DNA of 64,000 bases from NCBI GenBank assembly GCA_900547395.1, contig URGP01000003.1:62001-126000 (forward strand), read 5' to 3'. The notes below the pieces were generated by a model. That model ran no database searches. It had not been told where the DNA came from and saw nothing but the letters and a program-made list of their open reading frames with translations. Source of the DNA: an uncultured Opitutales bacterium. Lineage in GTDB: Bacteria; Verrucomicrobiota; Verrucomicrobiia; Opitutales; Intestinicryptomonadaceae. This document shows, in pieces, positions 54,952-64,000 of the stretch. The translations under genes were made by a program, and so were the position numbers. How positions within the stretch are numbered: the first letter of the stretch is position 1; every line of letters begins with the position of its first letter.

Positions 54952-57240
54952 CTAATTTCGCTTTACAGTCTTCGGGTCTGCAATGCTTAGCAACAAGTCG
55001 CCAAGAACATTGAATGACAAAACCGTAATAAAAATGGCAATGCCAGGAGTAAGCATCCACCAAAAGCCGAGCATTAAAATCTTGGTGTCGTTCTGCGCCT
55101 GGGAAAGCATCAAGCCCCATGAGGCGGACGGCTCCTGTATGCCCAATCCCAAAAACGAAAGCGCGGCTTCGCCCAAAATATAGGCGGGGATTGAAAGAGT
55201 TGCGCTGACAATCAAAAAGCCCAAGACATTTGGAAGAAAATGCTTTAATATTATGCGCACAGGGCTTTCTCCCATCGCCCTCGCCGCCTGCACAAACTGG
55301 CGTTTTGAAAGCGAAAGCGACATGCCCCTTATCACCCTTGCCGACCCCGCCCAGCCTATGGCGGCCAAAATTATCACAATCATCACATACATCTGCGAGC
55401 TTGAAAAATGCGGCGCAAGCGCGGAACGCATTGCAAGCAATAAATAAAGACTCGGCACCGACATCAAAAATTCAACAAACCTCATGCTGACAAAATCAAA
55501 CGCGCCCCCGAAATATCCCGAAAGCCCGCCGACCAAAAAGCCTATCACCATTGTTATGGCGATTCCTATAAAGCCTATGCTTAGCGAAATTTGCGCGCCG
55601 TACAAGAGCCTTGAAAAAACGTCGCGACCCGTGGCGTCGGAACCGAGCAGATAAATTCGCGCGTCAGGATCAGGGCTGTCCGCCCCGAACAGGCATTTTG
55701 AAATCGGAATGAAGCCCAAAAGCTTTGCGCCCGGCTTGTCTGCGAAAAATTTTATCGGAACTCCCGCGCCTTCAACTGCAACATATTTCGAAGCGGAAGG
55801 ATCGATGTTTTCGTAAATCTGCGCATAAAGCCTGCCGTCTTTAAAAAATATTTTGGACGGAGGGTGGAACGGCGTTGAAAGGCGCGGGGCGGAAGCCTCG
55901 TAGGGCGCGAGGAAGTCGGCAAAAACCGCGCCGAGATAAAACAATAGAAGTACCGAAAACGCAACCGCGCCACGCGGAACCTTTAAAATTTTAAGCAGAA
56001 AATTTTTGCAGAAATATTTTGCCGCCCAAAGAAGCGCGGCAATTAAAACCAGCAAAAGCACCGCAAACAAAATCTTGCCAATTAAAACAGCGAGCCATTT
56101 TACCCAAGAAAACGCATCGGGATGAGCCTCCGCAATCCAACTGAAAGCCACCACAATGGCAAGGATAAAAAGCGCAATAAAAGCAAGCAGCTTGTGCGGA
56201 ACTTTCTCGTTTTCAAGACGAATTCTCGGGTCTGCAAACGCAAGAAGAATGTCCGCCAAAAGCTGACCCGCAACGAGCATCACACAGCCAATCACAACCC
56301 CCGCCATGACGACATACTGGTCCTGCCGCACAATGGCAGTGTAAACAAGCTGTCCAAGCCCCGGATAATTCATGACGTTTTCAACCAAAAGCGCGCCCGA
56401 AAGCAGTCCCGAAAAAGCGAAACCAAAAGAGGTGATTATGGGGTTTACGGCGTTTCTTAAAACGTGCCTGAACATGACGGCGTTCTCGCCAAGCCCCTTT
56501 GCCCTCGCAGTCGTCGCAAATTCGCTCGACATGTACTCCAAAAAATTGCCCCTCATCACCCTCATGACAGATGCAATTCCCCCGATTGAAAGCACGAATA
56601 CGGGCAAAATCAAATGCTTGGCGTAATCGGCAAATTTTGAAGCGGGAGACAGAAAGTCGTACATAATCGAAGTCTGTCCGCCCGTCGGGAAAGCCCCCGA
56701 AACCGCGGCAAACAACACCGCCAAAAGCGCGAGAAAAAAATACGGAATGCTTAAAGATGCGTAGGCAAGAAACGAACTTATCCTGTCAAAAAATCCGCCG
56801 CGGTTTACCGCCGCCAAAACGCCGAGCGGAATTGCAACCAAATATGTTATAAGAACCGTTATGAGAGATAGCAAAAACGTCGAAAAAGCCCTCTGCCCCA
56901 AAAGCTTTGAAACGGGAATTTTGTAGCTCCACGAATACCCGAAGTCGGGCGTTCCGAAGTAAACGAGAGAATGCCCGCTTTTTTCGCCTTCGGGCAGAAG
57001 AAGGGAAGTTTTCACGGGAGAAACGCTGTTTAGCCACCTGCCGTACTGGACATACCACGGCTTGTCAAGACCAAGCTGTATTTCCTGCTGGCGCACAACT
57101 TCGGGGGATATGTCCTTTGAATTGCGCGCCTGACTCAAAAAGTCGCCGGGGGCAATGTACATCAAAAGAAAAACAAGCATGCTTATTCCGAGCAAAAGCG
57201 GAATGAGGGAAAACAGCCTTTTTAATATATACTTAATCAT
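54952..57240 (-). CDS. Fused oligopeptide ABC permease (DppB-DppC)
   Basis: 762 residues combining both inner-membrane permease subunits of a peptide/nickel-type importer. 1-340: DppB/OppB-like (IKYILKRLFSLIPLLLGISM, LGLDKPWYVQYGRW, EAA-type loop EFATTARAKGLGENAVMFRH). 350-450: linker with extra hydrophobic segments. 525-762: DppC/OppC-like (GSDATGRDVFSRLLYGAQIS, EAA loop near 640: FVQAARAMGESPVRIILKHF, ASWGLMLSQAQ). Normally these are separate genes of about 310-340 and 300 residues. It overlaps the binding-protein gene by 8 nt, so the two are coupled. No ATPase genes are adjacent. Confidence 0.93.
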   Translation of the reverse strand: MIKYILKRLFSLIPLLLGISMLVFLLMYIAPGDFLSQARNSKDISPEVVRQQEIQLGLDKPWYVQYGRWLNSVSPVKTSLLLPEGEKSGHSLVYFGTPDFGYSWSYKIPVSKLLGQRAFSTFLLSLITVLITYLVAIPLGVLAAVNRGGFFDRISSFLAYASLSIPYFFLALLAVLFAAVSGAFPTGGQTSIMYDFLSPASKFADYAKHLILPVFVLSIGGIASVMRVMRGNFLEYMSSEFATTARAKGLGENAVMFRHVLRNAVNPIITSFGFAFSGLLSGALLVENVMNYPGLGQLVYTAIVRQDQYVVMAGVVIGCVMLVAGQLLADILLAFADPRIRLENEKVPHKLLAFIALFILAIVVAFSWIAEAHPDAFSWVKWLAVLIGKILFAVLLLVLIAALLWAAKYFCKNFLLKILKVPRGAVAFSVLLLFYLGAVFADFLAPYEASAPRLSTPFHPPSKIFFKDGRLYAQIYENIDPSASKYVAVEGAGVPIKFFADKPGAKLLGFIPISKCLFGADSPDPDARIYLLGSDATGRDVFSRLLYGAQISLSIGFIGIAITMVIGFLVGGLSGYFGGAFDFVSMRFVEFLMSVPSLYLLLAMRSALAPHFSSSQMYVMIVIILAAIGWAGSARVIRGMSLSLSKRQFVQAARAMGESPVRIILKHFLPNVLGFLIVSATLSIPAYILGEAALSFLGLGIQEPSASWGLMLSQAQNDTKILMLGFWWMLTPGIAIFITVLSFNVLGDLLLSIADPKTVKRN

Positions 57241-59071
57241 CGCTTTCCCCCTTCAAATATAGCTCCTCTATATTCCATATTATGCTGTCGAGAGGGGGCA
57301 CTTTCACGTTCGCCCACTTGTTTTGTATCCCCGAATACGCCATCGGCGCAGTCAGAAAAATCAGCGGAAGTTCCTCCGAAAAAATCTCCTGCATCTTTGC
57401 CACTTTCAAATAGCGCAAATTTTCGTCCAAAGTGGTTTCCTGAGAATCGACAAGGGCGTCAACAGCCCGCTCCCAATCGGTTGCGGGAGTTTTCTGGCGC
57501 GGATTCCAAACGTGCAAAAATCCGTCGGAGCGGTATATCGCCTTGCCGCCCGAAGGATCTCCCCCGCCCGTAAACCCCATCATGGCGGCTTCATAATCCA
57601 AAGTGTCGTCAATCTTTGAAACGATTGCGGCAAAGTCCAAAAAGACCAAATTAACCTTTATGCCCACCGCCTTCAAGTTGTCAACAATGGTGGTTGCTAT
57701 CGTGGTTGAATTTTTCGAACCGTCCGCAACCAAAAGCGAAAATTCAACCCTGTTGTTTTCAGCATCAAACAACTCTCCCGAGACATCCAGCTTAAAGCCC
57801 TGCGAAAACAGCATCTTCAACGCTTCCTGCGGATTGTAGGAATATTTGCGGATGTTGGGATTATGCCATTTTTTGTTCGCACCGCTTATTATTGAATTTA
57901 ATACAACTCCCCTGCCGAACCAAACTCCGTTTACAATGCCCTCGCGGTCGAGCGCGGTTATCACGGCTTGGCGGAATATCTTGTTTTGAAACCACTTCAA
58001 CTTGTGAGGAACCACAAACTTCTTGCCGTCCTTTTCGCCTCCGTTTTGATTGAACCACATAAAGGAAATCGAGGAAGCAGGCCCGCGCTCGAATATGCTG
58101 AAATCGTAAGTCTTTGCAAAGCCCTTTACCCACGGATAGTCGCCCGCGTCCAGCCCCGAAGCGTCGCTTTGCCCCGTCGCGAACAAAATCGACGAAGTGT
58201 TTGCGTCGGCGACAAACTTGAAAATGAGAAAGTCGATGTAAGGCAGGCGGTTTCTGTTTTTATCAGCCTTCCAGTAATGCGGGTTGGCAGTCAAAACCAA
58301 ACGCTCGCCGGGACGGTACGAATAAATCATGAAAGGCCCGCTCGACACGATTTCAGACGGAGTTTCTATTGCAGTCTGGGTGCTCCAAGCCTGCTGAAAG
58401 GTGCCGCTTTCAAACGCCTTCAAAAGCTTGTGCCGCGGAAAAATCGAGACAAACCCTATGTCGGTCAAAAACGGTGCGTACACGATTTTCGTTTCAAATT
58501 CCACCGTGTATTTGTCTATTTTTCTATACTTTACAGGCTCTCCGCCTATTGTGTACTGCCCCGCGTACCGCGATGGATAGCGCAAGAGGGGCTTGCCCGT
58601 ATTCTTGTCCAAAACAGGATTTCCGTCAGAATCAAGCTTCTTTGCAAATATCGCGTCAAAAGTGAAAATGACATCGTCGGCGGTTATTTCAACGCCGTCG
58701 GAAAACCTTGCGCCTTTGCGCAAATGAAACACATAGCGTTTGGAATCACCTGAAATTTCCCAAGAAGATGCAAGCATGGGCGCGGGCTTCATAGTGAAAG
58801 GATCAACAGTCACCAAGCCCGAAAACATCATCGACATTATTGTGCTTGTGGAAGCCTCCGTGTTTACCAAGTCGTTAAAAGTCATCGGCTCCTGCGAACC
58901 CGACAGCACAAAAATGCCGCCATACTTTCCGACATCGCAATCGCTTATCTGAACGCCGTCAGGCAGCGGATACTTTCCGCGCTCCACTTTCGGAGCCTTG
59001 CCGCAAGAAACAAGCAGCACTGCAAGAGCAATGCAAGCAAGACTTGATATTTTGCGGAAAACATGCGTCAT
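57233..59071 (-). CDS. Peptide ABC transporter substrate-binding lipoprotein
   Basis: 612 residues of the SBP_bac_5 family (DppA/OppA). Signal peptide with lipobox LVS-Cys23, then MTFNDLVNTEASTSTIMSMM, LRKGARFSDGVEITADDVIF, and VTALDREGIVNGVWFGRG. It delivers peptides to the fused permease encoded next, whose start overlaps its end by 8 nt. It itself overlaps tatC by 4 nt. Exact substrate cannot be read from sequence; the family also handles nickel, murein peptides and others. Confidence 0.93.
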   Translation of the reverse strand: MTHVFRKISSLACIALAVLLVSCGKAPKVERGKYPLPDGVQISDCDVGKYGGIFVLSGSQEPMTFNDLVNTEASTSTIMSMMFSGLVTVDPFTMKPAPMLASSWEISGDSKRYVFHLRKGARFSDGVEITADDVIFTFDAIFAKKLDSDGNPVLDKNTGKPLLRYPSRYAGQYTIGGEPVKYRKIDKYTVEFETKIVYAPFLTDIGFVSIFPRHKLLKAFESGTFQQAWSTQTAIETPSEIVSSGPFMIYSYRPGERLVLTANPHYWKADKNRNRLPYIDFLIFKFVADANTSSILFATGQSDASGLDAGDYPWVKGFAKTYDFSIFERGPASSISFMWFNQNGGEKDGKKFVVPHKLKWFQNKIFRQAVITALDREGIVNGVWFGRGVVLNSIISGANKKWHNPNIRKYSYNPQEALKMLFSQGFKLDVSGELFDAENNRVEFSLLVADGSKNSTTIATTIVDNLKAVGIKVNLVFLDFAAIVSKIDDTLDYEAAMMGFTGGGDPSGGKAIYRSDGFLHVWNPRQKTPATDWERAVDALVDSQETTLDENLRYLKVAKMQEIFSEELPLIFLTAPMAYSGIQNKWANVKVPPLDSIIWNIEELYLKGESDD

Positions 59072-60216
59072 TTATCGGATTTTTCCCCGTCGGATTTTTC
59101 GGCAGGCTCGGAAGGCGGATTTAAATTTCCATCGGAAGGTTCGCCTTCTTTTTTAATTTCCGAATCGCTCTTCGCCTTTTCTTCGGCTTTCGCGGAGCTT
59201 TCAAGCTCGCCCATTTTGTTGATTTCGTTCATCGAATAGGCGTAATACTTTTCGTAGTCAAATTCTTCCTCTTCGGCGGAACTTCCGCTTTCGGAAGAAG
59301 CGGATGAATTTTCCCCGCCATCGCCGCCGTCTTGCGGATAGCTTCCCACACCCGTTGAATACTTGTAATAGTCGTCTTCAAGCTTTGACTGCTCTTCGAC
59401 ATACTTTCGGTAATATTCGTCGTCGGATTTCTTTTGAGACTCCTCTTCGGCTTTTTCCTTTTGGATTTTCCCCGAAAGCAGGCGGGTGCCGACAAAAACG
59501 GCAACTTCGTAAAGCATGTAAAGGGGTATTGTAAGAAGAATCAGGGTCAGCGGGTCGGGAGGGGTGACGATTGCCGAAAATATCAATATCACGACAAAAA
59601 TGACGCGCCTGTTCTTGCGCAAAAATTCGGGCGTCAAAATCCCAATATAAATAAAAAGAATTATGAGAAGCGGAAGCTGGAAACTAACCCCCGTTGCAAG
59701 CGGAACCCATACGATGAAAGAATAGTAGTTTTGTATGTCGTAAAGGATTTCCCACTTCATCATTTCGGAAATCTTAAAGCTAAACGATATCCCGATTGGC
59801 AGCATGAAAAAGAACGCCAACGCCGCCCCCGCCGTAAAAAGCAGGGTGGAAGCGCACAAGACGGGCTTAATCACTTTCCTTTCCCTCTTTGTAAGCGCGG
59901 GAATGATGAACTGCCCTATGTAATACAAAATAAAGGGTAGCGCAAAAAATATTCCGCCAAAAATGGAAATTTCAAACATCACGAAAAACGGCGAGAAAAC
60001 AGAGCCTACGCGCGGAAGCGGAACTTCTTTGCCAAAAAGCTCCTGCGCCCTCTCAAACGGATACATAAGCATCTCGTTGAACTGCACGGTGAATATGCCT
60101 ATAATCACGCAAGCCACAAAAAGCGCGATTACAGACTTTATTATCACCTTTCGCAATTCTTCAAGATGATCCAAAAAAGGCATGTCGCCTTCGTTTACTT
60201 CGTTTTCTTCCGCCAT
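59068..60216 (-). CDS. tatC: Twin-arginine translocase subunit TatC with long acidic tail
   Basis: Recognises twin-arginine signal peptides at the inner membrane. Start chosen at the ATG at 60216 (MAEENEVNEGDMPFLDHLEE, with AAAGG upstream). Residues 1-250 are a complete six-helix TatC (LEELRKVIIKS, PLPRVGSVFSPF, FSAIVTPPDPLTLILL). Residues 250-382 are an extra cytoplasmic tail rich in Glu, Ser, Lys and Tyr, not present in usual TatC (~250 residues). tatA/B are not in the window. The Tat substrate seen here is the FAD oxidoreductase. Confidence 0.95.
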   Translation of the reverse strand: MAEENEVNEGDMPFLDHLEELRKVIIKSVIALFVACVIIGIFTVQFNEMLMYPFERAQELFGKEVPLPRVGSVFSPFFVMFEISIFGGIFFALPFILYYIGQFIIPALTKRERKVIKPVLCASTLLFTAGAALAFFFMLPIGISFSFKISEMMKWEILYDIQNYYSFIVWVPLATGVSFQLPLLIILFIYIGILTPEFLRKNRRVIFVVILIFSAIVTPPDPLTLILLTIPLYMLYEVAVFVGTRLLSGKIQKEKAEEESQKKSDDEYYRKYVEEQSKLEDDYYKYSTGVGSYPQDGGDGGENSSASSESGSSAEEEEFDYEKYYAYSMNEINKMGELESSAKAEEKAKSDSEIKKEGEPSDGNLNPPSEPAEKSDGEKSDK

Positions 60217-60249
60217 CTTTGCGCCTTTGAATTTCCGCAAAAGCCCGCG

Positions 60250-62691
60250 CTATCCCGCGCGGACTTGGTACTTTTTGGAAAGGTCCGCGCAAATTGCGTC
60301 GAACACCTTGTTTACTTCGTCTGCCTTCAAAGTCCTGTCCGAAGAGCGGAAGGACAAGGTAAACGCCAAGCTCTTGGAATTTTCGGGCAAGCCCTTGCCT
60401 TCGTAAACGTCGAACACCTTTACGCTTTCAAGTTCGAAGGAGTTTTTAAGCTTTCCCTTGGCAATCTTTGAAATTTCATTCGCGACTTCGCCGGAAGAAA
60501 CAGACTTTTCAACAAGCACCGAAACGTCTTTTGACGACGCGGGGAATGCGCTGAAAGCCTTGAATTTTTCAACGCCCTTTTTGCGCCCCGCAACTTCGGG
60601 CTTAAAGACTATTTCGCCCGCATAGATTATTTTTTCGATGCCGAAATCTTTGAGAACACCCAAATTTACCGCGCCGAAACGGACTTCGTAGCCCTCTCTT
60701 CCGACAATGCCGCACTCAGCGCAATATCCGCTTTCCCACAATGAATTTTCAAAAGCCTTAAATTGCAGGCGGGAAGCGTCAACACCCAGCGTTTTCAAAA
60801 TGTCAGAAGCAACTTTCTTTGCAGTGAAGAAGTCGGCAGATTCGCGGGTTTTCCAACTGCGCGCGCCGCAGTTTTGGGGAATTACAAATGCGGTTGCGCA
60901 AACTTCATTCAATCCGTCGCGCTCCATTCTGAACACCCTGCCGTTTTCAAACAAGCCCTCAAAAACATTGCCGTTGTCGAAATTAAGAGCCGCCGCCTTC
61001 AAGAGCCCCAAAAGCAAAGTCGGGCGAAGGGAGTCTTGGTCGGAAGTCAGGGGGTTGTCCAAGCGCAGACTTTCGGCAAAATCGAAATACTTTTCAAGCA
61101 TCTTGCCGTCTGAAAGAGTGTAGTGCTGGCATTCGTTAAATCCATAACCCGAAAGAAAATCCGCAACATCCCTGTTGTATCTGAAAGTTGCGTCGTCTTC
61201 GCGCAAAAGCCCCGAAGCTTTCAAGCCGCAGTCGGGAATCCTGTCTGAACCCAAAATGCGGACAAGCTCTTCAACGAGGTCAATGGGTCTGTCAACTTCG
61301 CTTCTGAAAGAGCCGACTGTTACATCGAAAACTCCTTCGCTCTTCTCATTTACTAAAAAGCCCAAGCGTTCAAACGCCGATTTTATTTCGGAATTTTCAA
61401 TTTTAAAGCCGAGCTTCTTAAAAACATAGGAGCTGTCAATCGAAATAGTCCTGTCTTTGCGCGGGGCAGAGCCGACCAAAACGGTATCGCCGTCCTGCGC
61501 GCCGCCCGCAGTTTCCAATATCAGGTCAACCGCCCTGCGCGCGCCGTCAAAAACGCCCTGCGGATCGACATCGCGCGCGTACCTGAAAGACGCGTCGGTT
61601 GCGATGCCGAGCTTTCGGGAAGTCGCGCGGACATTGCCGGGGTTAAAGTACGCGGATTCCAAAATTATGTCAACTGTTCCCGAATGGACTTCGGAATTTT
61701 CCCCGCCCATGACACCCGCAATCGCGACCGCGCCTTCCGCGTCGCAAATCAAGGTGTTTGAAGCATTCAAAACATGCTCCTTGCCGTCAAGCGTCTTGAT
61801 TTTTTCGCCATCCTCAGCCTGCCGCACAATGATTTTAGAACCGCGGACATGCTCCGCCGAAAAAGCGTGAAGCGGCTGCCCGTACTCCATCAAAACGTAA
61901 TTTGTGACGTCAACAACATTGTTAATCGGGCGCAATCCAACGCTTTCCAAATCTTTTTTAAGCCATTCGGGGCTTTCCGCGATTTTCACGCCCTTTATGC
62001 AGGTGGCAGTGTAAAGCGGACAGTTCGGAGTTTTAAGCTCAACAGATTTCAAAAGCGCACTTTGGCTTTTTTCCGAATATTTCGCGGGGCTTTTAAGCTC
62101 AGGCTTTACAAGCTTTCTTCCGAACTTTGCGGCAAGCTCCCTTGCAATGCCTATAATGCTTGCGCAGTCGCCGCGGTTTGCGGTAAGCTCGATTTCAAAA
62201 ACCGTGTCGGAATCCGTAAACACGTCGTTTATGGGAGTGCCGATTTCAGGGCGCATATTCAAAATCAAGAGACCGCTGTGGTCGCTTCCCAAACCGATTT
62301 CGCGCCCCGAACACATCATGCCGTTGCTTTCAACGCCGCGCAATTTGGATTTTTTGATTTTAAAAATGGAACCGTCTGGAGTTGGCAATTCCGCGCCTTC
62401 CAAAGCCACGGGAACACGATCGCCAACCTTGTAATTGCTTGCCCCGCACACAATCTGAATCGGGTCGGAATTTTTTTCGACTTTCACTTGGCAAACGCCC
62501 AAGTGGTCGCTGTCAGGATGCGGCACCCTCTCCAAAATTTCGCCGACAACGACATTTTTAAGCGGCTTCAAGCCGAGAGTTTCAACGCTTTCGACTTCCA
62601 AGCCGAGCATTGGCAACGCCTCCGCGATTTCATCGGCGGAAATTCCGCTTAAATCCACATACTTGTTCAACCATTTTAAACTAGCTTTCAT
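60250..62691 (-). CDS. pheT: Phenylalanyl-tRNA synthetase beta subunit
   Basis: 813 residues. N-terminal tRNA-binding OB domain (PHPDSDHLGVCQVKV), B3/4 editing domain (GDCASIIGIARELA then FSAEHVRGSKII), B5, catalytic-like core domain (RYARDVDPQGVFDGARRAVD) and C-terminal anticodon-binding FDX-ACB domain ending in LSFRSSDRTLKADEVNKVFD. AAGGAG lies about 10 nt before the ATG. pheS ends 13 nt upstream. It heads into tatC after 33 nt. Confidence 0.97.
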   Translation of the reverse strand: MKASLKWLNKYVDLSGISADEIAEALPMLGLEVESVETLGLKPLKNVVVGEILERVPHPDSDHLGVCQVKVEKNSDPIQIVCGASNYKVGDRVPVALEGAELPTPDGSIFKIKKSKLRGVESNGMMCSGREIGLGSDHSGLLILNMRPEIGTPINDVFTDSDTVFEIELTANRGDCASIIGIARELAAKFGRKLVKPELKSPAKYSEKSQSALLKSVELKTPNCPLYTATCIKGVKIAESPEWLKKDLESVGLRPINNVVDVTNYVLMEYGQPLHAFSAEHVRGSKIIVRQAEDGEKIKTLDGKEHVLNASNTLICDAEGAVAIAGVMGGENSEVHSGTVDIILESAYFNPGNVRATSRKLGIATDASFRYARDVDPQGVFDGARRAVDLILETAGGAQDGDTVLVGSAPRKDRTISIDSSYVFKKLGFKIENSEIKSAFERLGFLVNEKSEGVFDVTVGSFRSEVDRPIDLVEELVRILGSDRIPDCGLKASGLLREDDATFRYNRDVADFLSGYGFNECQHYTLSDGKMLEKYFDFAESLRLDNPLTSDQDSLRPTLLLGLLKAAALNFDNGNVFEGLFENGRVFRMERDGLNEVCATAFVIPQNCGARSWKTRESADFFTAKKVASDILKTLGVDASRLQFKAFENSLWESGYCAECGIVGREGYEVRFGAVNLGVLKDFGIEKIIYAGEIVFKPEVAGRKKGVEKFKAFSAFPASSKDVSVLVEKSVSSGEVANEISKIAKGKLKNSFELESVKVFDVYEGKGLPENSKSLAFTLSFRSSDRTLKADEVNKVFDAICADLSKKYQVRAG

Positions 62692-62704
62692 CTAAAAAAT
62701 CTCC

Positions 62705-63745
62705 TTATGAAAATTGGCGCAAAAAGCGGAGGTCGTTCGCGTAAAAATGCCTGATGTCGTCAATGGAGTGCATGAGCATTGCGACTCTTTCGACACCCAA
62801 CCCGAACGCGTACCCGCTGTAAATTTCGGGGTCAATTCCCACATTTTCAAGCACGTTTGGATCGACCATTCCGCAACCCATGATTTCAATCCAGCGGTTG
62901 CTGAGCCTGCCCATGTCGGGGCTCATGAAATCGACTTCAAAACTCGGTTCGGTGAAGGGGAAGAAACTCGGGCGCAGGCGGGTTTTCGCCTTGGCTCCGA
63001 AAAGCTCCTTGAACATATAGTCCAAAACCGCCTTCAAGTCGGTGAGCTGAACGCCCTTGTCGATGTAAAGGCATTCAATCTGGTGGAAATTCGCGGAGTG
63101 CGTGGCGTCAACCGTGTCGCGGCGAAACGCCCTTCCCGGAGCGATAATGCGTATCGGCGCGCCCTCTTTGAGCATTGCGCGTATTTGCACGCTCGAAGTG
63201 TGGCTGCGCAGAAGATAAAGCTCGTCGGAGTGCTTTTTGACGTTCGCGATTTGCGCGTCTTTTGGCATGAACAAAGTATCCTGCGCGTCCCTTGCGGGGT
63301 GGTCGGCGGGAGTGTTCAAGGCATCGAAGCAGTACCATTCGGTTTCAAGGTCGGTGGCTTCGGCAACCGTAAAGCCTATCTTGCGGAAAATTCCGCAAAC
63401 CTTGCGAATTGTCTGCGTCAGCGGATGCAGCGTGCCTTTCGGGAAATCGGGGGCGGGCAGTGAGACATCGACTTTCGCGCCAAGATTTTTTGCCATCTTT
63501 TCCCTTTCAATCCTCGCGTATGCCTCGGCAACCATAGGCTCTATCGTCTTTTTTGCGACGTTTATGAGCTTGCCGACAACGGGGCGTTCCTTGACGTCCA
63601 AAGTCGGAATTATTTTCATGAGCGCGGTAAGCTCGCCGTTAGGACCAACGAAAGCCGCCGAAACAGATGCCACTTCCGAAGCGGTTTGCGCTTGCGGCAA
63701 AGCCGCCTTAAAACGGCTCAAAATTTCATTTATTTTTTCCTGCAT
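62705..63745 (-). CDS. pheS: Phenylalanyl-tRNA synthetase alpha subunit
   Basis: Charges tRNA-Phe with phenylalanine as an alpha2-beta2 enzyme. 346 residues: coiled N-terminus, motif 2 region (LLRSHTSSVQIRAMLKEGAP), and catalytic core VEVDFMSPDMGRLS-like with WIEIMGCGMVDPNVLENVGI and GLGVERVAMLMHSIDDIR (motif 3). In the segment GYAFGLGVERVAM, the Ala matches the position where Gly mutants relax specificity in E. coli. Probable first gene of a run extending to the diadenylate cyclase fusion at 53171. Confidence 0.97.
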   Translation of the reverse strand: MQEKINEILSRFKAALPQAQTASEVASVSAAFVGPNGELTALMKIIPTLDVKERPVVGKLINVAKKTIEPMVAEAYARIEREKMAKNLGAKVDVSLPAPDFPKGTLHPLTQTIRKVCGIFRKIGFTVAEATDLETEWYCFDALNTPADHPARDAQDTLFMPKDAQIANVKKHSDELYLLRSHTSSVQIRAMLKEGAPIRIIAPGRAFRRDTVDATHSANFHQIECLYIDKGVQLTDLKAVLDYMFKELFGAKAKTRLRPSFFPFTEPSFEVDFMSPDMGRLSNRWIEIMGCGMVDPNVLENVGIDPEIYSGYAFGLGVERVAMLMHSIDDIRHFYANDLRFLRQFS

Positions 63746-63922
63746 AAAAATTTTTCTTTAATCCTTTTAGTTAAAGACTTCCTGCGGGCACACCGCCGCA
63801 GTATGAATATTCTTTTTGATTTTGCCCCATCGGATAAAAATCGCAAGCAAATTTATAAACAAACACAAAGGTAAAAAATAACCTTGCCATGGGAATTAAA
63901 ACTTACAAAAATAAACACTATT

Positions 63923-64000
63923 ATGATGAAAAAACTATTACTTACGGGGGCGATTATTTTGTCGCTTTTAACATTCACCGCAACATTGCAGGCAAAGCCG
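63923..64000 (+). CDS. Start of an exported protein, cut by window edge
   Basis: 26 codons to the edge in an open frame: MMKKLLLTGAIILSLL then TFTATLQAKP, a typical signal peptide with a hydrophobic core and an AxA-like end (LQA). Divergent from pheS across 177 nt. Either of two adjacent ATGs (63923, 63926) may start it. Confidence 0.65.
   Translation, partial: MMKKLLLTGAIILSLLTFTATLQAKP

Overview
This 64 kb window looks like a chromosomal core region of a member of the Verrucomicrobiota, probably Opitutae. That placement is my inference. It rests on three PEP-CTERM surface proteins whose tails read PEPS(T/A)-x-A-A-x-F-G followed by an arginine-rich end, on a Tat-exported FAD oxidoreductase with a discoidin-like tail, and on a ribosomal operon order without rpmD and rpmJ. 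Almost everything is on the minus strand, and the sequence is moderately AT-rich with very AT-rich spacers.

Layout, low to high coordinate: the 5' part of gyrA, gyrB, a membrane protein, guaA with a small zinc-ribbon protein (1-5.9 kb); then, read right to left, a long ribosomal cluster rplC-D-W-B, rpsS, a small exported protein, rplV, rpsC, rplP, rpmC, rpsQ, rplN, rplX, rplE, rpsN, rpsH, rplF, rplR, rpsE, rplO, secY, map, rpsM, rpsK, rpsD, rpoA, rplQ (5.9-20.4 kb). An accessory island follows (20.4-27.7 kb): two PEP-CTERM genes, an FAD oxidoreductase, a HigBA-type toxin-antitoxin pair and palindrome-rich spacers. It lies exactly between rplC and rpsJ, which are normally adjacent. Next come tRNA-Thr, tuf, tRNA-Trp, secE, nusG, rplK, rplA, rplJ, rplL, rpoB, rpoC, rpsL, rpsG, fusA, rpsJ (27.8-44.2 kb). 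The last third has a YfgM-like TPR protein, dinB, tRNA-Leu, a large lipoprotein, another PEP-CTERM gene, a pair of degenerate thioredoxin-fold proteins of which one is a truncated frameshifted copy, and a tight seven-gene run pheS-pheT-tatC-peptide-binding protein-fused permease-nuoA-diadenylate cyclase (53.2-63.7 kb). A signal-peptide start on the plus strand is cut by the right edge.

How it fits together: the window holds most of the transcription and translation core (RNA polymerase alpha, beta and beta', NusG, EF-Tu, EF-G, 27 ribosomal proteins, SecY/SecE). Several RNA hairpins sit where expression needs tuning: in rplK-rplA, rplJ-rplL, rplL-rpoB, after rpsJ and before rplC.

The most unusual items are a protein joining a PTS EIIA-like domain, a pyruvate-kinase-C-like domain and a diadenylate cyclase domain, encoded 2 nt after nuoA; a natural DppB-DppC permease fusion; a small exported protein inside the S10 operon; a three-way-junction RNA between rplJ and rplL; and the fresh 78-bp direct repeat behind a decaying paralogue.
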